A program made the position numbers and the translations under genes. From positions 1 through 34,401 of the forward strand of contig CAZBJX010000023.1 of assembly GCA_964492335.1 (NCBI GenBank): a DNA stretch of 34,401 nucleotides, written 5' to 3'. Below are positions 7,340-15,918 of the stretch, in pieces (the stretch's first letter is position 1; each line of letters begins with the position of its first letter). Source of the DNA: JAFGCL01 sp964492335 (GTDB lineage Bacteria; Chloroflexota; Dehalococcoidia; UBA2247; RBG-13-53-26). The notes under the pieces are model-generated. The model did not search any database and was not told the origin of the DNA. It saw only the letters and a list, made by a program, of their open reading frames with translations.

Positions 7340-9169
7340 CTAGATGGTGTAGGTCGCGGTTACCTGGTTTGCCCCCTTGTCATCGGAGACATAGGATTCA
7401 ATGGTGACGCTCCACGTCTGCGTGCCGGCCTGGTACTGGGCCCAGACATCGGCCGCCAGCCTCTGGGCGTTGGCCGTGGTCTCCCCTGCCATCACCAGCC
7501 AGGTGACCATGTCCATCACCTTCACCGGGGCGGCCACCTTCACCAGCAGCTCGTCCTCCGCCGGCACCCAGATCCTGTCGTTCATGGCCACCTTGGCCGC
7601 GGCCACCCTGGTGCCCGCCTGGGACACCGCGGTGGAGTTGACGTAGAAGAAGAACTCCGCCGACTCCAGGCTGATGGCATACTTGTTGGGATTGGTTACC
7701 TTGAAGATGAACTCGGCCTGGCTCAGCCGGATCAGGGTCCCCATGCCCTTCAGCGCGATCAGGGACTCCTTGGCCAGCCAGCGGTAGTAGGCCGCCGGCA
7801 CCGCCAAGCCGCTCTCCACATCCTTCTTCCAGTTGATGACCGATGTCTCGGTCCCGGCGGTTGCATCCGACCAGTCGGGCCCCCGGACCAGCGTTGTCTG
7901 GTCCATGGCCACCGCATCGGTCATCTCCGCCTGCACCTTGGCCCAGAGGCCGGCTACCACGGCGTCGCCGAACCCCTGCTCATACGGGTCCAGCGCCGCC
8001 CACACGGCTGCCGCAAGGGCCATTTGCTCGCACTTGGTCAGGCTGGCGTACTCCCGGTCGGGGTACAGTTCAGCCAACCTGGCCCCGAGAACGGTGGGGT
8101 AGTACCCCATCACGAAGCTGTTGCGAATGCTTTCGTAGCCCAGCCACTTGTAGAAGGCCAGCTCCACATTCATCCCGCCGGCCACCTCCGCCGCGAAGCC
8201 CGCCTGGGCGCTGGCCATGCCCTTGCCCGCGAACACCCCCTCCAGGGTGGGCTGGCTGGCCAGCATGCCCCCTACCGCCATCTCCACCGGGGCCGTCAGG
8301 TTGTCAGCCAGCAAGCGGTACCAGACGTAGGCATCGACGGTGGGCCCCTGCACGCAGTCCAGCTCGGCGTAGGCCTTGCCGGGGAAATAGGTGGCTGTGA
8401 CGTTGTCCCTGACGGTCGGGTTCATGGTTGACGCCACTCCGTTGCGGAACGAGTTCCTCGTCATGGCCCGCCAGAAGGCGTACTCGGGGTTGATGGTCCC
8501 CGCCCCCTTGTTGAACACGGCGGCCATGGCCGCCTGCCGTTGGGCCCAGGTCAGCGCGGCGAAGGCCTTGCCGTCGAAGTTGGCGCCGGCATAGCCGTCA
8601 AGGGCGGTCACCCAGGCCTCCGCGTCCGCCTTCCAGGCAGCGGACATGGCGCCGGTGTTGTCCGTCACGTACAGGATGCCGTAGGCGGTGTTCTGCTCCA
8701 AAGGCATCGCCGCCGCCGTCTCTGCGTCGTAGAGACCGAACAGCCCGCCCACGGCTTCGGTGACCTTGTCCTGCTCGGCCGCATTCAGCTTGCTGGCGAA
8801 TACGGCGCCGTCAACGGCGGTCTGGTCACCGGAAGACAGCATGGAGTACTGGGTGGTAGTCCCGTCGCCCTTCCAGTAGGGCGCCGGGAAGAGGTAATTG
8901 GCCACCGCCTCCTGGTTGGCGGCCCAGACCGAATGGTAGATCTTCTTCGCAGTGCCGTACCTGACGTTGGCCTCCGTGTTGGCGGCGGCCTGGTTGATCG
9001 TGTCTTCGTCGAAGTCGACAGTCACCCCCTTCGAGAATTGGAAGAGATCGATGGTGGGCTTGACCAGGGCGGCTTTGCTCTCCTTTCCGCAGCCGGCCGA
9101 CAGCAACCCGCCGCTCACGATGGCAACCACGAGTGTGAACACAAGCGCGATCCTCATGACTCTGCTCAT
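7340..9169 (-). CDS. Large lipoprotein with internal helical repeats and an LEA2-like C-terminal domain
   Basis: The 609-residue product starts MSRVMRIALVF with a hydrophobic stretch and the lipobox LLSAGC, so it should be a lipoprotein on the outer face of the membrane. Residues from about 35 to 470 are alpha-helical and alanine/tryptophan-rich, with recurring stretches such as AFWRAMTRNSFRNG, AFYKWLGYESIRNSF and AYYRWLAKESL. Another recurring type is GKAFAALTWAQRQAA against DREYASLTKCEQMALAAAVW. From about 480 the sequence (VTNPNKYAISLESAEFFFYV) resembles the LEA2/WHy beta-sandwich, with the conserved NPN. I do not recognise the whole protein. The start at 9169 has GGAGG just upstream and a TATCAT -10 candidate at 9211-9216. 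The two-component genes begin 170 bp upstream on the same strand. Confidence 0.8.
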   Translation of the reverse strand: MSRVMRIALVFTLVVAIVSGGLLSAGCGKESKAALVKPTIDLFQFSKGVTVDFDEDTINQAAANTEANVRYGTAKKIYHSVWAANQEAVANYLFPAPYWKGDGTTTQYSMLSSGDQTAVDGAVFASKLNAAEQDKVTEAVGGLFGLYDAETAAAMPLEQNTAYGILYVTDNTGAMSAAWKADAEAWVTALDGYAGANFDGKAFAALTWAQRQAAMAAVFNKGAGTINPEYAFWRAMTRNSFRNGVASTMNPTVRDNVTATYFPGKAYAELDCVQGPTVDAYVWYRLLADNLTAPVEMAVGGMLASQPTLEGVFAGKGMASAQAGFAAEVAGGMNVELAFYKWLGYESIRNSFVMGYYPTVLGARLAELYPDREYASLTKCEQMALAAAVWAALDPYEQGFGDAVVAGLWAKVQAEMTDAVAMDQTTLVRGPDWSDATAGTETSVINWKKDVESGLAVPAAYYRWLAKESLIALKGMGTLIRLSQAEFIFKVTNPNKYAISLESAEFFFYVNSTAVSQAGTRVAAAKVAMNDRIWVPAEDELLVKVAAPVKVMDMVTWLVMAGETTANAQRLAADVWAQYQAGTQTWSVTIESYVSDDKGANQVTATYTI

Positions 9170-9339
9170 AGACCCTCCTTCCTTACTCTCTGTTGCCCTG
9201 AGTTGGCGCCATGATACACGAAGCAGCCCGCCAGGGGAAGCCCCTCCCCTGACGTCACCGGGGGCCATGGCCCTGCCCGGCACCGGCTGCAGCCGGGCTG
9301 CACCTGGGTCCGGAGCCAGGGGCGGCCCGGCAACCCGGC

Positions 9340-9978
9340 CTAGTCCTCCACCAGGGCGTTGTCATAAGCGAACCGGCAGATGTCGGCGTTGTTCCGCAGC
9401 CCCAGCTTGCGCAGCAGCCGTCCCCGGTAGGTCTCCACGGTCTTCGCCCCCAGCCCCAGGTCCTCGGCGATCTCCACTATCCGCCGCCCCCGGGCGATCA
9501 TGCACAGCACCTGCAGCTCCCTGTCGGACAGGTTCTCGATGAGGTTGGCGCCGGGCCCGCCGGAAAGCAGCCGCGTGGTGACCGCATCGATGCCCTCCTG
9601 GGACAGGAAGCGCTTGCGCGCCGCCACGCTGCGCACGGCGTTGTGGAGCTCGGCCGTGGAGGTGCCCTTGGTGATGTAGCCCAGCGCCCCGGCCTTCAGG
9701 GCCCTGACCGCATACTGCCTCTCGGGATACATGGTGAGCATCAGTATCCGGGCCTGGGGATCGATCTCCAGAAGCGCCTTGGTGGTCTCCACCCCGTCCA
9801 TATTGGGCATCGAGATGTCCAGGACGACCACATCCGGATGGATGGCCCGGTACTGCTCCAGCGTCTGGTTGCCATCCGACGCCTCGCCGACGACCTGTAT
9901 GTCGGGGCTGCGCTCCAGGATCACCTTGATCCCGGTGCGGACCAGGCTGTGGTCGTCGGCCAGCAGCACCTTGATCAT
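9340..9978 (-). CDS. NarL/FixJ-family response regulator
   Basis: A 212-residue transcription regulator with an N-terminal receiver (1-120) and a C-terminal LuxR-type helix-turn-helix (about 148-205). The acidic pocket is DD at 8-9, the phosphoacceptor is Asp54 in VVLDISMP, and the conserved lysine is in YITKGTS. The DNA-binding part contains LSDRELQVLCMIARG and the recognition helix AKTVETYRGRLLRKLG. Its ATG overlaps the TGA of the kinase gene (ATGA, 9975-9978), so the two are translationally coupled and almost certainly form a cognate pair. Its target genes are unknown; the tandem-palindrome elements in the window are one candidate. Confidence 0.95.
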   Translation of the reverse strand: MIKVLLADDHSLVRTGIKVILERSPDIQVVGEASDGNQTLEQYRAIHPDVVVLDISMPNMDGVETTKALLEIDPQARILMLTMYPERQYAVRALKAGALGYITKGTSTAELHNAVRSVAARKRFLSQEGIDAVTTRLLSGGPGANLIENLSDRELQVLCMIARGRRIVEIAEDLGLGAKTVETYRGRLLRKLGLRNNADICRFAYDNALVED

Positions 9979-11537
9979 CGCTTCCTCGTTCCCGGCGCCG
10001 CCTGGACGTCCGCCGGGGCCAGCGGTAAACGGGCCACCACGCGGGTCCCGCCTGCGCGGCGGGCAGTGACAGTCAGGCTGCCCCCCACCAGGTACGCCCT
10101 CTCTCTCATGCCGACCAGCCCCAGAGAGGCCTTCTCCGGCAGGGAATCGCGGTCAAAGCCGGTACCATCGTCCGATACCCGGACGGTCAGCAGCTGCGCC
10201 CTGGCCTCGAGGACAATGTGGACCTGGGTCGCGCCGGCGTGCTTGAAGACATTGGTCAGGGCCTCCTGGAGAATGCGGTAGGCCGCCGTGGACACGTTCT
10301 TGGGCACCTCCACTTCTTCGATGGGGACATCGACGAAGCAGGCGAGGGAGGTGCGCTTCTCGAACTCACCGGCATACCACTGAACGGCTTTCACCAGCCC
10401 CAGGCCATCCAGGATGTCCGGCCTGATGCTCAGGGCGATGCGGTGGGAGGTGGCCTTGACCCGGTCGATCAGGGAGGCCAGCTCCGTTGCCGACTCGTAG
10501 GCCACCGAAGCCGCGCCCACCTGCTCCGCCAGGGACTGGGCCTTGATCTTCAGGAACACCAGCTCCTGGCCCAGCTGGTCGTGCAGGTCGCGGGCGATGC
10601 GTGCCCGCTCATCCTCCTGGATCTGCAGCATGCGCTGGGACAGCAGCCGTAACTCGCCCTCGGACCGCTTCAGGGCTTCTTCACTCCGTTTGCGCTCCGT
10701 GATATCCATGAAGATCCCCAGGATGGCAGGGCGGCCCTCGTAGTCGATGTTGGCCACCCTCTCTATCACCCACCTGGTCTGCCCTCTTCGCCCGACGTAG
10801 CGAAACTCGTACGGCTCCGACCGCTGCCCGCTCAGCATGGCGGCAGCGTGCTGCTCCACCCTGCTGCGCTCTCCGGGCGCCATCCGGCGCAGCGGCTTCT
10901 CGCCCATCAGGTCCTCCGCGGCGCAGCCCACCTCCGCCTGGAAGTGCCGGTTGACGAACCGGAACCGGCCGTCCTGCACGATGTAGATGCTCACCGGGGA
11001 GTTGTCCGCCAGCGTCCGGAACAGGTCCTCGGCACGCTTGCGTTCCGTGATGTCACGGACCGAGCCTATGAAGCCGGCGGGCCTGTCGCCGTCATCACGA
11101 AGGAGGCTCCAGGTGGTCTCGGTCCAGACCCGGCGGCCGTCCTTGCGGACCAGCTCCAGCTCCATTGGCCTGGAGGCATCTCTCTTACCGCTCTTCTCCA
11201 GGGCCATCTGCTCGGCAATGGCCCGGCGGGCATGCTCCACCCCGGCCTCGGTCATGGCAATGGTGGGGTCAGCCACGATCTCCTCCATGCTGAATCCGGT
11301 GAGGCTCACCACGGAGGGGCTGTAGTAGATATGGCGCCCGCTCAGGTCCAGCACCCAGATGACATCCGTCGCGTTCTCCGCCACCAGGCGGTAGATCTCC
11401 TCCTGGCTGACCAGCCGGCCGCCGGCCGGGCCTCGCGCCTTGCCGGCCGCGTGCCCGGCCTTCAACCACGGCGCCATGCGCTGCACCGGCTCGGCTCCGC
11501 CCGGCTTCCCGCGACCGGCTCCTCTCCCCTGTCCCAT
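9975..11537 (-). CDS. PAS-PAS sensor histidine kinase (NarX/DegS-type, cytoplasmic)
   Basis: About 520 residues with no membrane span or signal peptide, so it senses an internal signal. Order: PAS domain at about 45-165 ending DITERKRAE, second PAS at about 168-290 ending DITERKRSE, HisKA_3 dimerisation helix with the phosphoaccepting histidine in ARDLHDQLGQE, then an ATPase domain with N-box EALTNVFKHA, G1 DDGTGFD and G2 GLVGMRERA. I chose the ATG at 11537, which has GGAAGGA 7 bp upstream. A longer TTG start at 11612 would fall inside a good promoter. The stop overlaps the response regulator start. PAS domains may bind heme, flavin or an aromatic ligand; no diagnostic residue is visible. Confidence 0.92.
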   Translation of the reverse strand: MGQGRGAGRGKPGGAEPVQRMAPWLKAGHAAGKARGPAGGRLVSQEEIYRLVAENATDVIWVLDLSGRHIYYSPSVVSLTGFSMEEIVADPTIAMTEAGVEHARRAIAEQMALEKSGKRDASRPMELELVRKDGRRVWTETTWSLLRDDGDRPAGFIGSVRDITERKRAEDLFRTLADNSPVSIYIVQDGRFRFVNRHFQAEVGCAAEDLMGEKPLRRMAPGERSRVEQHAAAMLSGQRSEPYEFRYVGRRGQTRWVIERVANIDYEGRPAILGIFMDITERKRSEEALKRSEGELRLLSQRMLQIQEDERARIARDLHDQLGQELVFLKIKAQSLAEQVGAASVAYESATELASLIDRVKATSHRIALSIRPDILDGLGLVKAVQWYAGEFEKRTSLACFVDVPIEEVEVPKNVSTAAYRILQEALTNVFKHAGATQVHIVLEARAQLLTVRVSDDGTGFDRDSLPEKASLGLVGMRERAYLVGGSLTVTARRAGGTRVVARLPLAPADVQAAPGTRKR

Positions 11538-11582
11538 CACGGCGTCCTTCCCGGCGTGGACCCCTCGGCCCCGTACAGTTAT

Positions 11583-11612
11583 CTCATACCCCAGAAACAA
11601 CCCGCTTGTCAA
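11583..11612 (-). promoter_or_regulatory. Promoter of the kinase-regulator operon
   Basis: On the minus strand TTGACA (11607-11612) matches the -35 consensus exactly and TATGAG (11583-11588) follows after 18 bp. The chosen ATG (11537) lies about 45 bp downstream. Confidence 0.5.
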
Positions 11613-11628
11613 AGGCGCGGAGCAGGCC

Positions 11629-11659
11629 GCCTCTCTCCGGCGGGCGTGCGGGCCTGCGT
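11629..11659. repeat. 31-bp direct repeat, copy 1
   Basis: Identical to 11690-11720, with a period of 61 bp. It starts GCCTCTCTCCGG and ends GGGCCTGCGT. It lies between the kinase promoter and regulatory element C. Confidence 0.9.
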
Positions 11660-11689
11660 TATGCTTCAGGACGCGCCGCGCGTTCCACA

Positions 11690-11720
11690 GCCTCTCTCCG
11701 GCGGGCGTGCGGGCCTGCGT
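11690..11720. repeat. 31-bp direct repeat, copy 2
   Basis: Second copy of the repeat at 11629-11659. Its last two bases (GT) are the first two bases of regulatory element C, so a duplication breakpoint or a binding-site boundary lies exactly there. Confidence 0.9.
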
Positions 11721-11762
11721 CAGACAAACCCTGACAGCCCGTTCAGTTGCTTCCTGACAGAC
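11719..11762 (-). promoter_or_regulatory. 44-bp tandem-palindrome element, copy C
   Basis: The first unit is a perfect GTCAG-N7-CTGAC (11719-11735) and the second is TTCAG-N7-CTGAC (11742-11758), with a 23-bp period. In the orientation of copies A and B it is on the minus strand. It lies in the divergent region between the kinase operon and the sulfatase-like gene. Its right edge CAGACA (11758-11763) with TATCAT (11782-11787), 18 bp apart, forms a possible promoter for the sulfatase-like gene. Confidence 0.7.
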
Positions 11763-11787
11763 AGCTGGGCGGCAGGCTGCCTATCAT
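11758..11787 (+). promoter_or_regulatory. Promoter candidate for the sulfatase-like gene
   Basis: CAGACA at 11758-11763 and TATCAT at 11782-11787 are 18 bp apart and point to the ATG at 11866. The -35 overlaps the edge of element C, so a factor bound there would touch RNA polymerase. Confidence 0.4.
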
Positions 11788-11865
11788 CAACCTAGGCTCA
11801 ACCGAGAGGCCTTTCCCGGGTCCCCTTCGGGCTGACGAGGGCCATCACGCTCCGGTGGCGGGTAC

Positions 11866-13377
11866 ATGAGTCAAACGAACGTCATTCTGGTGACGATGAG
11901 CAGCCTGCGGCCTGACCACCTGGGGTGCTACGGCAGCACCACCGTCAGGACGCCGGCGCTGGACCGCTTCGCCCGTGAGAGCCTGGTCTTCGACCGGGCC
12001 AGCGCGGAGACGCTGCCGGCCCTCCCCGTCCGCCACGCCCTCTTTACCGGGATGCGGCTCTACCCGTTCAGCAAGGAGCCCCTCTGCTCCCAAGCCCGGG
12101 CCCCCGTGACTCGCCGCGGGTGCGAGGGCCTCCCCCGGCTGGCCATGCCCGGCTGGGCCCCGGTCCCCTGGGACGTCCTCACCGTCTCGGAGCTCCTCCA
12201 GGGGATTGACCTGGCCGGGGTCTCGCCGCACCACGCCATGAGGCACGCCAGGTATCGCACGGCGCTGTTCAGCGACGCGCCGCCCTACTTCTCCTGCGCC
12301 TGGATGAACTACCACCGCGGCTTCGCCCATTTCGACTGGGTGCGCGGCCACATCCTGGATGCCTACGGCATCCCGTCCCGGGCGGAACGAGTGGACACCG
12401 GCAGGTACCTGCCTCCCTGGTTTGCCAAGGACTGGTACGCGGCGGCCCTGCCCCTGTACCTGGCCAACAACCGCGGCTGGCAGTCCGAGGCCGACCACTT
12501 CGCGCCGCGCGTCTTCTCCATGGCCATGAAGTGGCTGGAGGACAGCCGCGACTCGGGGCAGCCGTTCTTCCTGGTGGTCGACTCCTGGGACCCGCACGAG
12601 CCGCTGGACCCCCCGCAGCACTACGTGGACCTCTATGACCCGGGATACCGGGGGCTGGAGATGGTCCTGCCCTTCTACGGCCCCACCAGGCTGATGTCGG
12701 AGGCCGACATCAACCACATGCGGGCGCTGTACGCCGCCAAGGTGACCATGGTGGACACCTGGTTCGGCCGGCTGATGGACAAGGTGCGGGAGCTGGACCT
12801 CTACCGCAATACCCTGATTATCGTTACCTCGGACCACGGCCTCCAGCTGGGCGAGCACGGCATCAGCGGGAAGTGCCCCGCCGGCATGTACCCCGAGCTC
12901 ATCGACTGCGTCCTGATGGTCCGCCACCCCCGCTTCGGCGGGGAGGGCCGCAGAAGCGCTGCGCTGGTCCAGCACCACGACATCGCGGCCACCATCATCA
13001 GGTCAGCGCGGGTCGAGGTCCCGTACGCCCTGGACGGACGGGACCTCATGCCCATCATCGAGGGCAAGACCGACAGGCTGCGTGACCATGTCACCTGCGG
13101 CTACGCCATGAATGTCTGGTGCCGCGACAATGAGTATGCCCTGATCTGCCGCAGCACCGGGGAGGAGCCGCAGCTTTTCGATCTCAAGAACGATCCGCAG
13201 CAGATGGAGAACGTGGCCTGGGACAGGCCGAAGGTGGTCAAGCGCATGTACGACCTCCTGCTGGAGGACGCCGGCGGCGGCCCCATAACGCCCAACTTCA
13301 CCATCCCCAACCCCAGGGATGTCCAGGGGGTCCGCTGGCTGGACTGGTCGCCCTTCCGGCCGTTCCTCATGCCATAG
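11866..13377 (+). CDS. Sulfatase-fold protein (alkaline phosphatase superfamily) lacking catalytic residues
   Basis: A 503-residue protein with the sulfatase layout. The N-terminal strand NVILVTMSSLRPDHLGCYG is followed by the active-site segment and ALFTG at 58-62, then TSDHGLQLGEHG at 321-332 with Lys336 after it. The family's paired metal-binding aspartates are replaced by Ser12-Ser13. The cysteine or serine of the CxPSR motif, normally converted to formylglycine, is Ala52 (then Pro54, Arg56). Asp323 and His324 remain. It therefore should not act as a normal sulfatase; it may be a pseudoenzyme or catalyse something else in this superfamily. No signal peptide is visible, so it is probably cytoplasmic. 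It is monocistronic, facing away from the kinase operon, with convergent acyl-CoA dehydrogenase genes beyond. Confidence 0.85.
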   Translation: MSQTNVILVTMSSLRPDHLGCYGSTTVRTPALDRFARESLVFDRASAETLPALPVRHALFTGMRLYPFSKEPLCSQARAPVTRRGCEGLPRLAMPGWAPVPWDVLTVSELLQGIDLAGVSPHHAMRHARYRTALFSDAPPYFSCAWMNYHRGFAHFDWVRGHILDAYGIPSRAERVDTGRYLPPWFAKDWYAAALPLYLANNRGWQSEADHFAPRVFSMAMKWLEDSRDSGQPFFLVVDSWDPHEPLDPPQHYVDLYDPGYRGLEMVLPFYGPTRLMSEADINHMRALYAAKVTMVDTWFGRLMDKVRELDLYRNTLIIVTSDHGLQLGEHGISGKCPAGMYPELIDCVLMVRHPRFGGEGRRSAALVQHHDIAATIIRSARVEVPYALDGRDLMPIIEGKTDRLRDHVTCGYAMNVWCRDNEYALICRSTGEEPQLFDLKNDPQQMENVAWDRPKVVKRMYDLLLEDAGGGPITPNFTIPNPRDVQGVRWLDWSPFRPFLMP

Positions 13378-13447
13378 GCGGGAACCGCCCGGGGCGGCCG
13401 GTCAGCGCCGGCGGCGGGGCGATGATGCCGCAGCCTCCGGGCCTCTC

Positions 13448-14578
13448 CTACAGGCCCCATCCGGCGACGACCTTCTCCAGGTGAAGGTCGGTGTTGCCCC
13501 CGGTGAACTCGGCTTCCCTGACCCGGCGATAGTAGAACCCCAGGTCGCAGTCCTCCGTGTAGCCGAGGGCACCGTGGGCCGTCATGCCCTCGAAGCAGGC
13601 CCTCTGAAACACCCGGGCCGCCCTGGCCTTGGCCGCCGAGATGTGCGCCTGGGAGGGCTTCCCGGTGCTGATCTCCCACGCCGCCAGGTACAGCAGGTAC
13701 CCGACCACGTCGATGTCCATCACCATGTCGGCCAGCTTCATCTGAACGGCCTGAAAGGCGCCTATGGGGCGGTCAAACTGGACCCTGTCCCTGGCATAGG
13801 CGCTGGTCATGTCCAGTACCGCCTGGCAGGCCCCGAACACCTCGGCGCACTTGCACACGGCAGCCCGCTGCAGGATGAAGTCGACGACCTCCCACCCGCC
13901 TCCAATGCTCCCCAGGACGCTCTCCTTCGACACGCTGACCCTGTCGAACCTGACGCGGAACTGTCTGTCGCCGGCCATGGTCGGCATCCGCTCGATGCTG
14001 GTCCCCGGGGCCCCGGCATCCACGATGAAGAGGGTGATGCCGCCGCCGGCGCTCGAGCGGCCGGTCCTGGCCGCCACCAGCATGTGGTCGGCCACGTGAG
14101 CATCAGCCACGAAGACCTTGGACCCGTCCAGGATGTAGCTGTCGCCTTCGGGGGCCGCGGGCAGGCCGATCTCGGCCGGGCTGTAGCTGGCCGATTCCTC
14201 AACCAGCGCCAGGGCCCATATCCCCTCCCCCCTGGCGATCGGCGGAAGGAACTGCGCCTTCTGCTGGGCAGTGCCGAACTCCAGCAGGGGCAGCGAGCAG
14301 TGGGCCACGGTGGAGAAGAACGGCCCGGGAACGATGTTCCGGCCCATCTCCTCGAAGAGCACCACCAGGTCCAGGAACCCGGCTTCCGTACCTTCGTATT
14401 CCCCGGGCAGGACCAGCCCCTGCCACCCCAGCTCCGCCATGTCCCGCCAGACCCCGGGATCATAGCCCATCTCGCCCCGGGAAACCTCCCGGATCTTGGC
14501 CTTGGGATACTCCCTGGCCAGGAAGTCCCTGGCGCTGGTCCGCAGCATGACCTGTTGCTCGGTGAAGCCAAAGTCCAT
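13448..14578 (-). CDS. Acyl-CoA dehydrogenase-like subunit, probably non-catalytic partner
   Basis: A 376-residue acyl-CoA dehydrogenase-fold protein. The canonical E-P-x-x-G-S-D flavin loop is altered to EESASYSPAEIG (about 127-138). Both known positions of the catalytic glutamate are changed: Gln237 in LQRAA where the partner has Glu250, and FTGGNT at the C-terminal site. The C-terminal FDRPIGAFQAVQMKLADM motif, which helps bind FAD across subunits, is well kept. It begins 18 bp after the stop of the other dehydrogenase subunit, so the two form an operon and probably a heteromeric enzyme like the FadE28-FadE29 pairs of steroid side-chain degradation. The non-catalytic role is inference from the missing residues. 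Confidence 0.88.
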   Translation of the reverse strand: MDFGFTEQQVMLRTSARDFLAREYPKAKIREVSRGEMGYDPGVWRDMAELGWQGLVLPGEYEGTEAGFLDLVVLFEEMGRNIVPGPFFSTVAHCSLPLLEFGTAQQKAQFLPPIARGEGIWALALVEESASYSPAEIGLPAAPEGDSYILDGSKVFVADAHVADHMLVAARTGRSSAGGGITLFIVDAGAPGTSIERMPTMAGDRQFRVRFDRVSVSKESVLGSIGGGWEVVDFILQRAAVCKCAEVFGACQAVLDMTSAYARDRVQFDRPIGAFQAVQMKLADMVMDIDVVGYLLYLAAWEISTGKPSQAHISAAKARAARVFQRACFEGMTAHGALGYTEDCDLGFYYRRVREAEFTGGNTDLHLEKVVAGWGL

Positions 14579-14596
14579 GGTCCTCTCCTCAGCTCC

Positions 14597-15802
14597 TCAG
14601 TATGACTTGGGCATTCCCAGCTTGAACTGGGCAATGATGCTCTTCTCCACCTCGGAGGTGCCCGCCGCTATCTGTCCGCCCGGGAACCCCAGATACCAGC
14701 CCTGGATGGCCCCGTTGAACCTGGCCAGCAGCCTGGCGTCGGGGTCTATCTGCGAATAGGCCCCCAGTATATCCGCCCCGGCAACGGCAATCCGCTGTCC
14801 GAGATCGTCCGCCAGCAGCTTGTTGCGCGACGCCTCGTATATGGGCAGCTCCCCCTGGGTGATCAGCCAGGTCACCTGGAAGGAGGCCAGCCTCAGGGCT
14901 TCCAGGTCAATGGCGATCTCGGCCAGCTGGTTGCGGATGCCTCGGTTGTCGGACAGGAACTGGCCGTCACGCCTGGTGCTCCTGGCGCACTCCACCAGGT
15001 ATTCGACCACCCGCTTGCTGGCGCCGTAGATGCACGGAGCGAAGCTGCGCCTCTCGTAGACCAGGGCCTGCATCAGGTGATACCAGCCCTGGTTCTCCGT
15101 TCCCACCAGGTTGGCCGCCGGGACTTCGACATTGTCGAAGAACACCTCGTTGAAGTGGTGCTTGCCGTAGTAGTTGAGCAGGGGCCGGACGGTGATGCCC
15201 GGGCTCTTCATGTCCACGATCATCAGCGAAAGGCCGTGGTGCTTCTTGGCCGTCATGGGCGCAGTCCGGGCCAGAAGCCAGCACCACCGGGCATGGTGGG
15301 CCTTGCTGGTCCACACCTTCTGGCCATTGACGATGTACCTGTCACCGTCCCTGACCGCCCGCGTCTGCAGGTTGGCCAGGTCCGACCCGGCATTGGGCTC
15401 GCTGTATCCGGTGCACCACACGCCATCCCTCTCGCCGGACGCGATCATCGGTATATACTTCTTCTTCTGCTCCTCGGTCCCTATCGACATGAGGATCGGC
15501 CCCACCCACTGGATGCCGCTCACCCCCATCCACATCCCCGGTATGTAGTGATAGTGGGTCTCCATCTCATACACTGTCTGCTCGAAATAGCCGGCCCCTC
15601 CCCCACCGTATTCCCGGGGCCAGCTCATGGTCAGCCATCCCTTCCGGGCCAGCTTCTTGGACATGACCATCTCAAACTCGAAGTCCTGGAACTCCTGCTC
15701 GATGGCGATCTGGTGAACGAAGCCCGCCGGCAGCTCCTGACGGGCGAACTCGGCGATATCGTCGCGCAGCTTCTCGCATGCCGCATCAAGCGTGAAATCC
15801 AT
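14597..15802 (-). CDS. Acyl-CoA dehydrogenase, catalytic subunit of a two-gene pair
   Basis: A 401-residue acyl-CoA dehydrogenase with the flavin loop GYSEPNAGSD (132-141), WTSKAHHA in the beta domain and a C-terminal GGQIAAGTSEVEK. The short-chain-type C-terminal glutamate is absent, but Glu250 in VYERRSF is at the isovaleryl/long-chain-type base position. The start has GAGGAGG directly upstream. It is the first gene of a minus-strand pair with 13448-14578. The two differ in which active-site residues they retain, which fits an alpha2beta2 dehydrogenase acting on a bulky acyl-CoA. A diverged copy of the tandem-palindrome element lies 112-155 bp upstream. Confidence 0.9.
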   Translation of the reverse strand: MDFTLDAACEKLRDDIAEFARQELPAGFVHQIAIEQEFQDFEFEMVMSKKLARKGWLTMSWPREYGGGGAGYFEQTVYEMETHYHYIPGMWMGVSGIQWVGPILMSIGTEEQKKKYIPMIASGERDGVWCTGYSEPNAGSDLANLQTRAVRDGDRYIVNGQKVWTSKAHHARWCWLLARTAPMTAKKHHGLSLMIVDMKSPGITVRPLLNYYGKHHFNEVFFDNVEVPAANLVGTENQGWYHLMQALVYERRSFAPCIYGASKRVVEYLVECARSTRRDGQFLSDNRGIRNQLAEIAIDLEALRLASFQVTWLITQGELPIYEASRNKLLADDLGQRIAVAGADILGAYSQIDPDARLLARFNGAIQGWYLGFPGGQIAAGTSEVEKSIIAQFKLGMPKSY

Positions 15803-15888
15803 GTTCCCTCCTCAAGGATCCGTCCGGGCACCACCCACCAGGCCCGCCCTGAACGTGGCCCCCTGCGCATCGCGCCGCCCCTCTGTAT

Positions 15889-15918
15889 ATGGTACATGGA
15901 TGGGCGAGGGCGCGTCTG
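15889..15918 (-). promoter_or_regulatory. Promoter candidate for the dehydrogenase pair
   Basis: On the minus strand CAGACG (15913-15918, edge of element D) and TACCAT (15889-15894) are 18 bp apart, about 90 bp before the ATG at 15802. The geometry is the same as at copies A and C. Confidence 0.35.

Noticed and set aside
11629..11720. CRISPR array or leader
   Set aside because: Only two copies of the 31-bp sequence exist, there is no third copy, and no cas gene is in the window.
13378..13447. Terminator between the sulfatase-like gene and the dehydrogenase gene
   Set aside because: Short GC stems are present (CCGCC-CGG-GGCGG and GCCGG-N5-CCGGC) but without a T-run on either strand.
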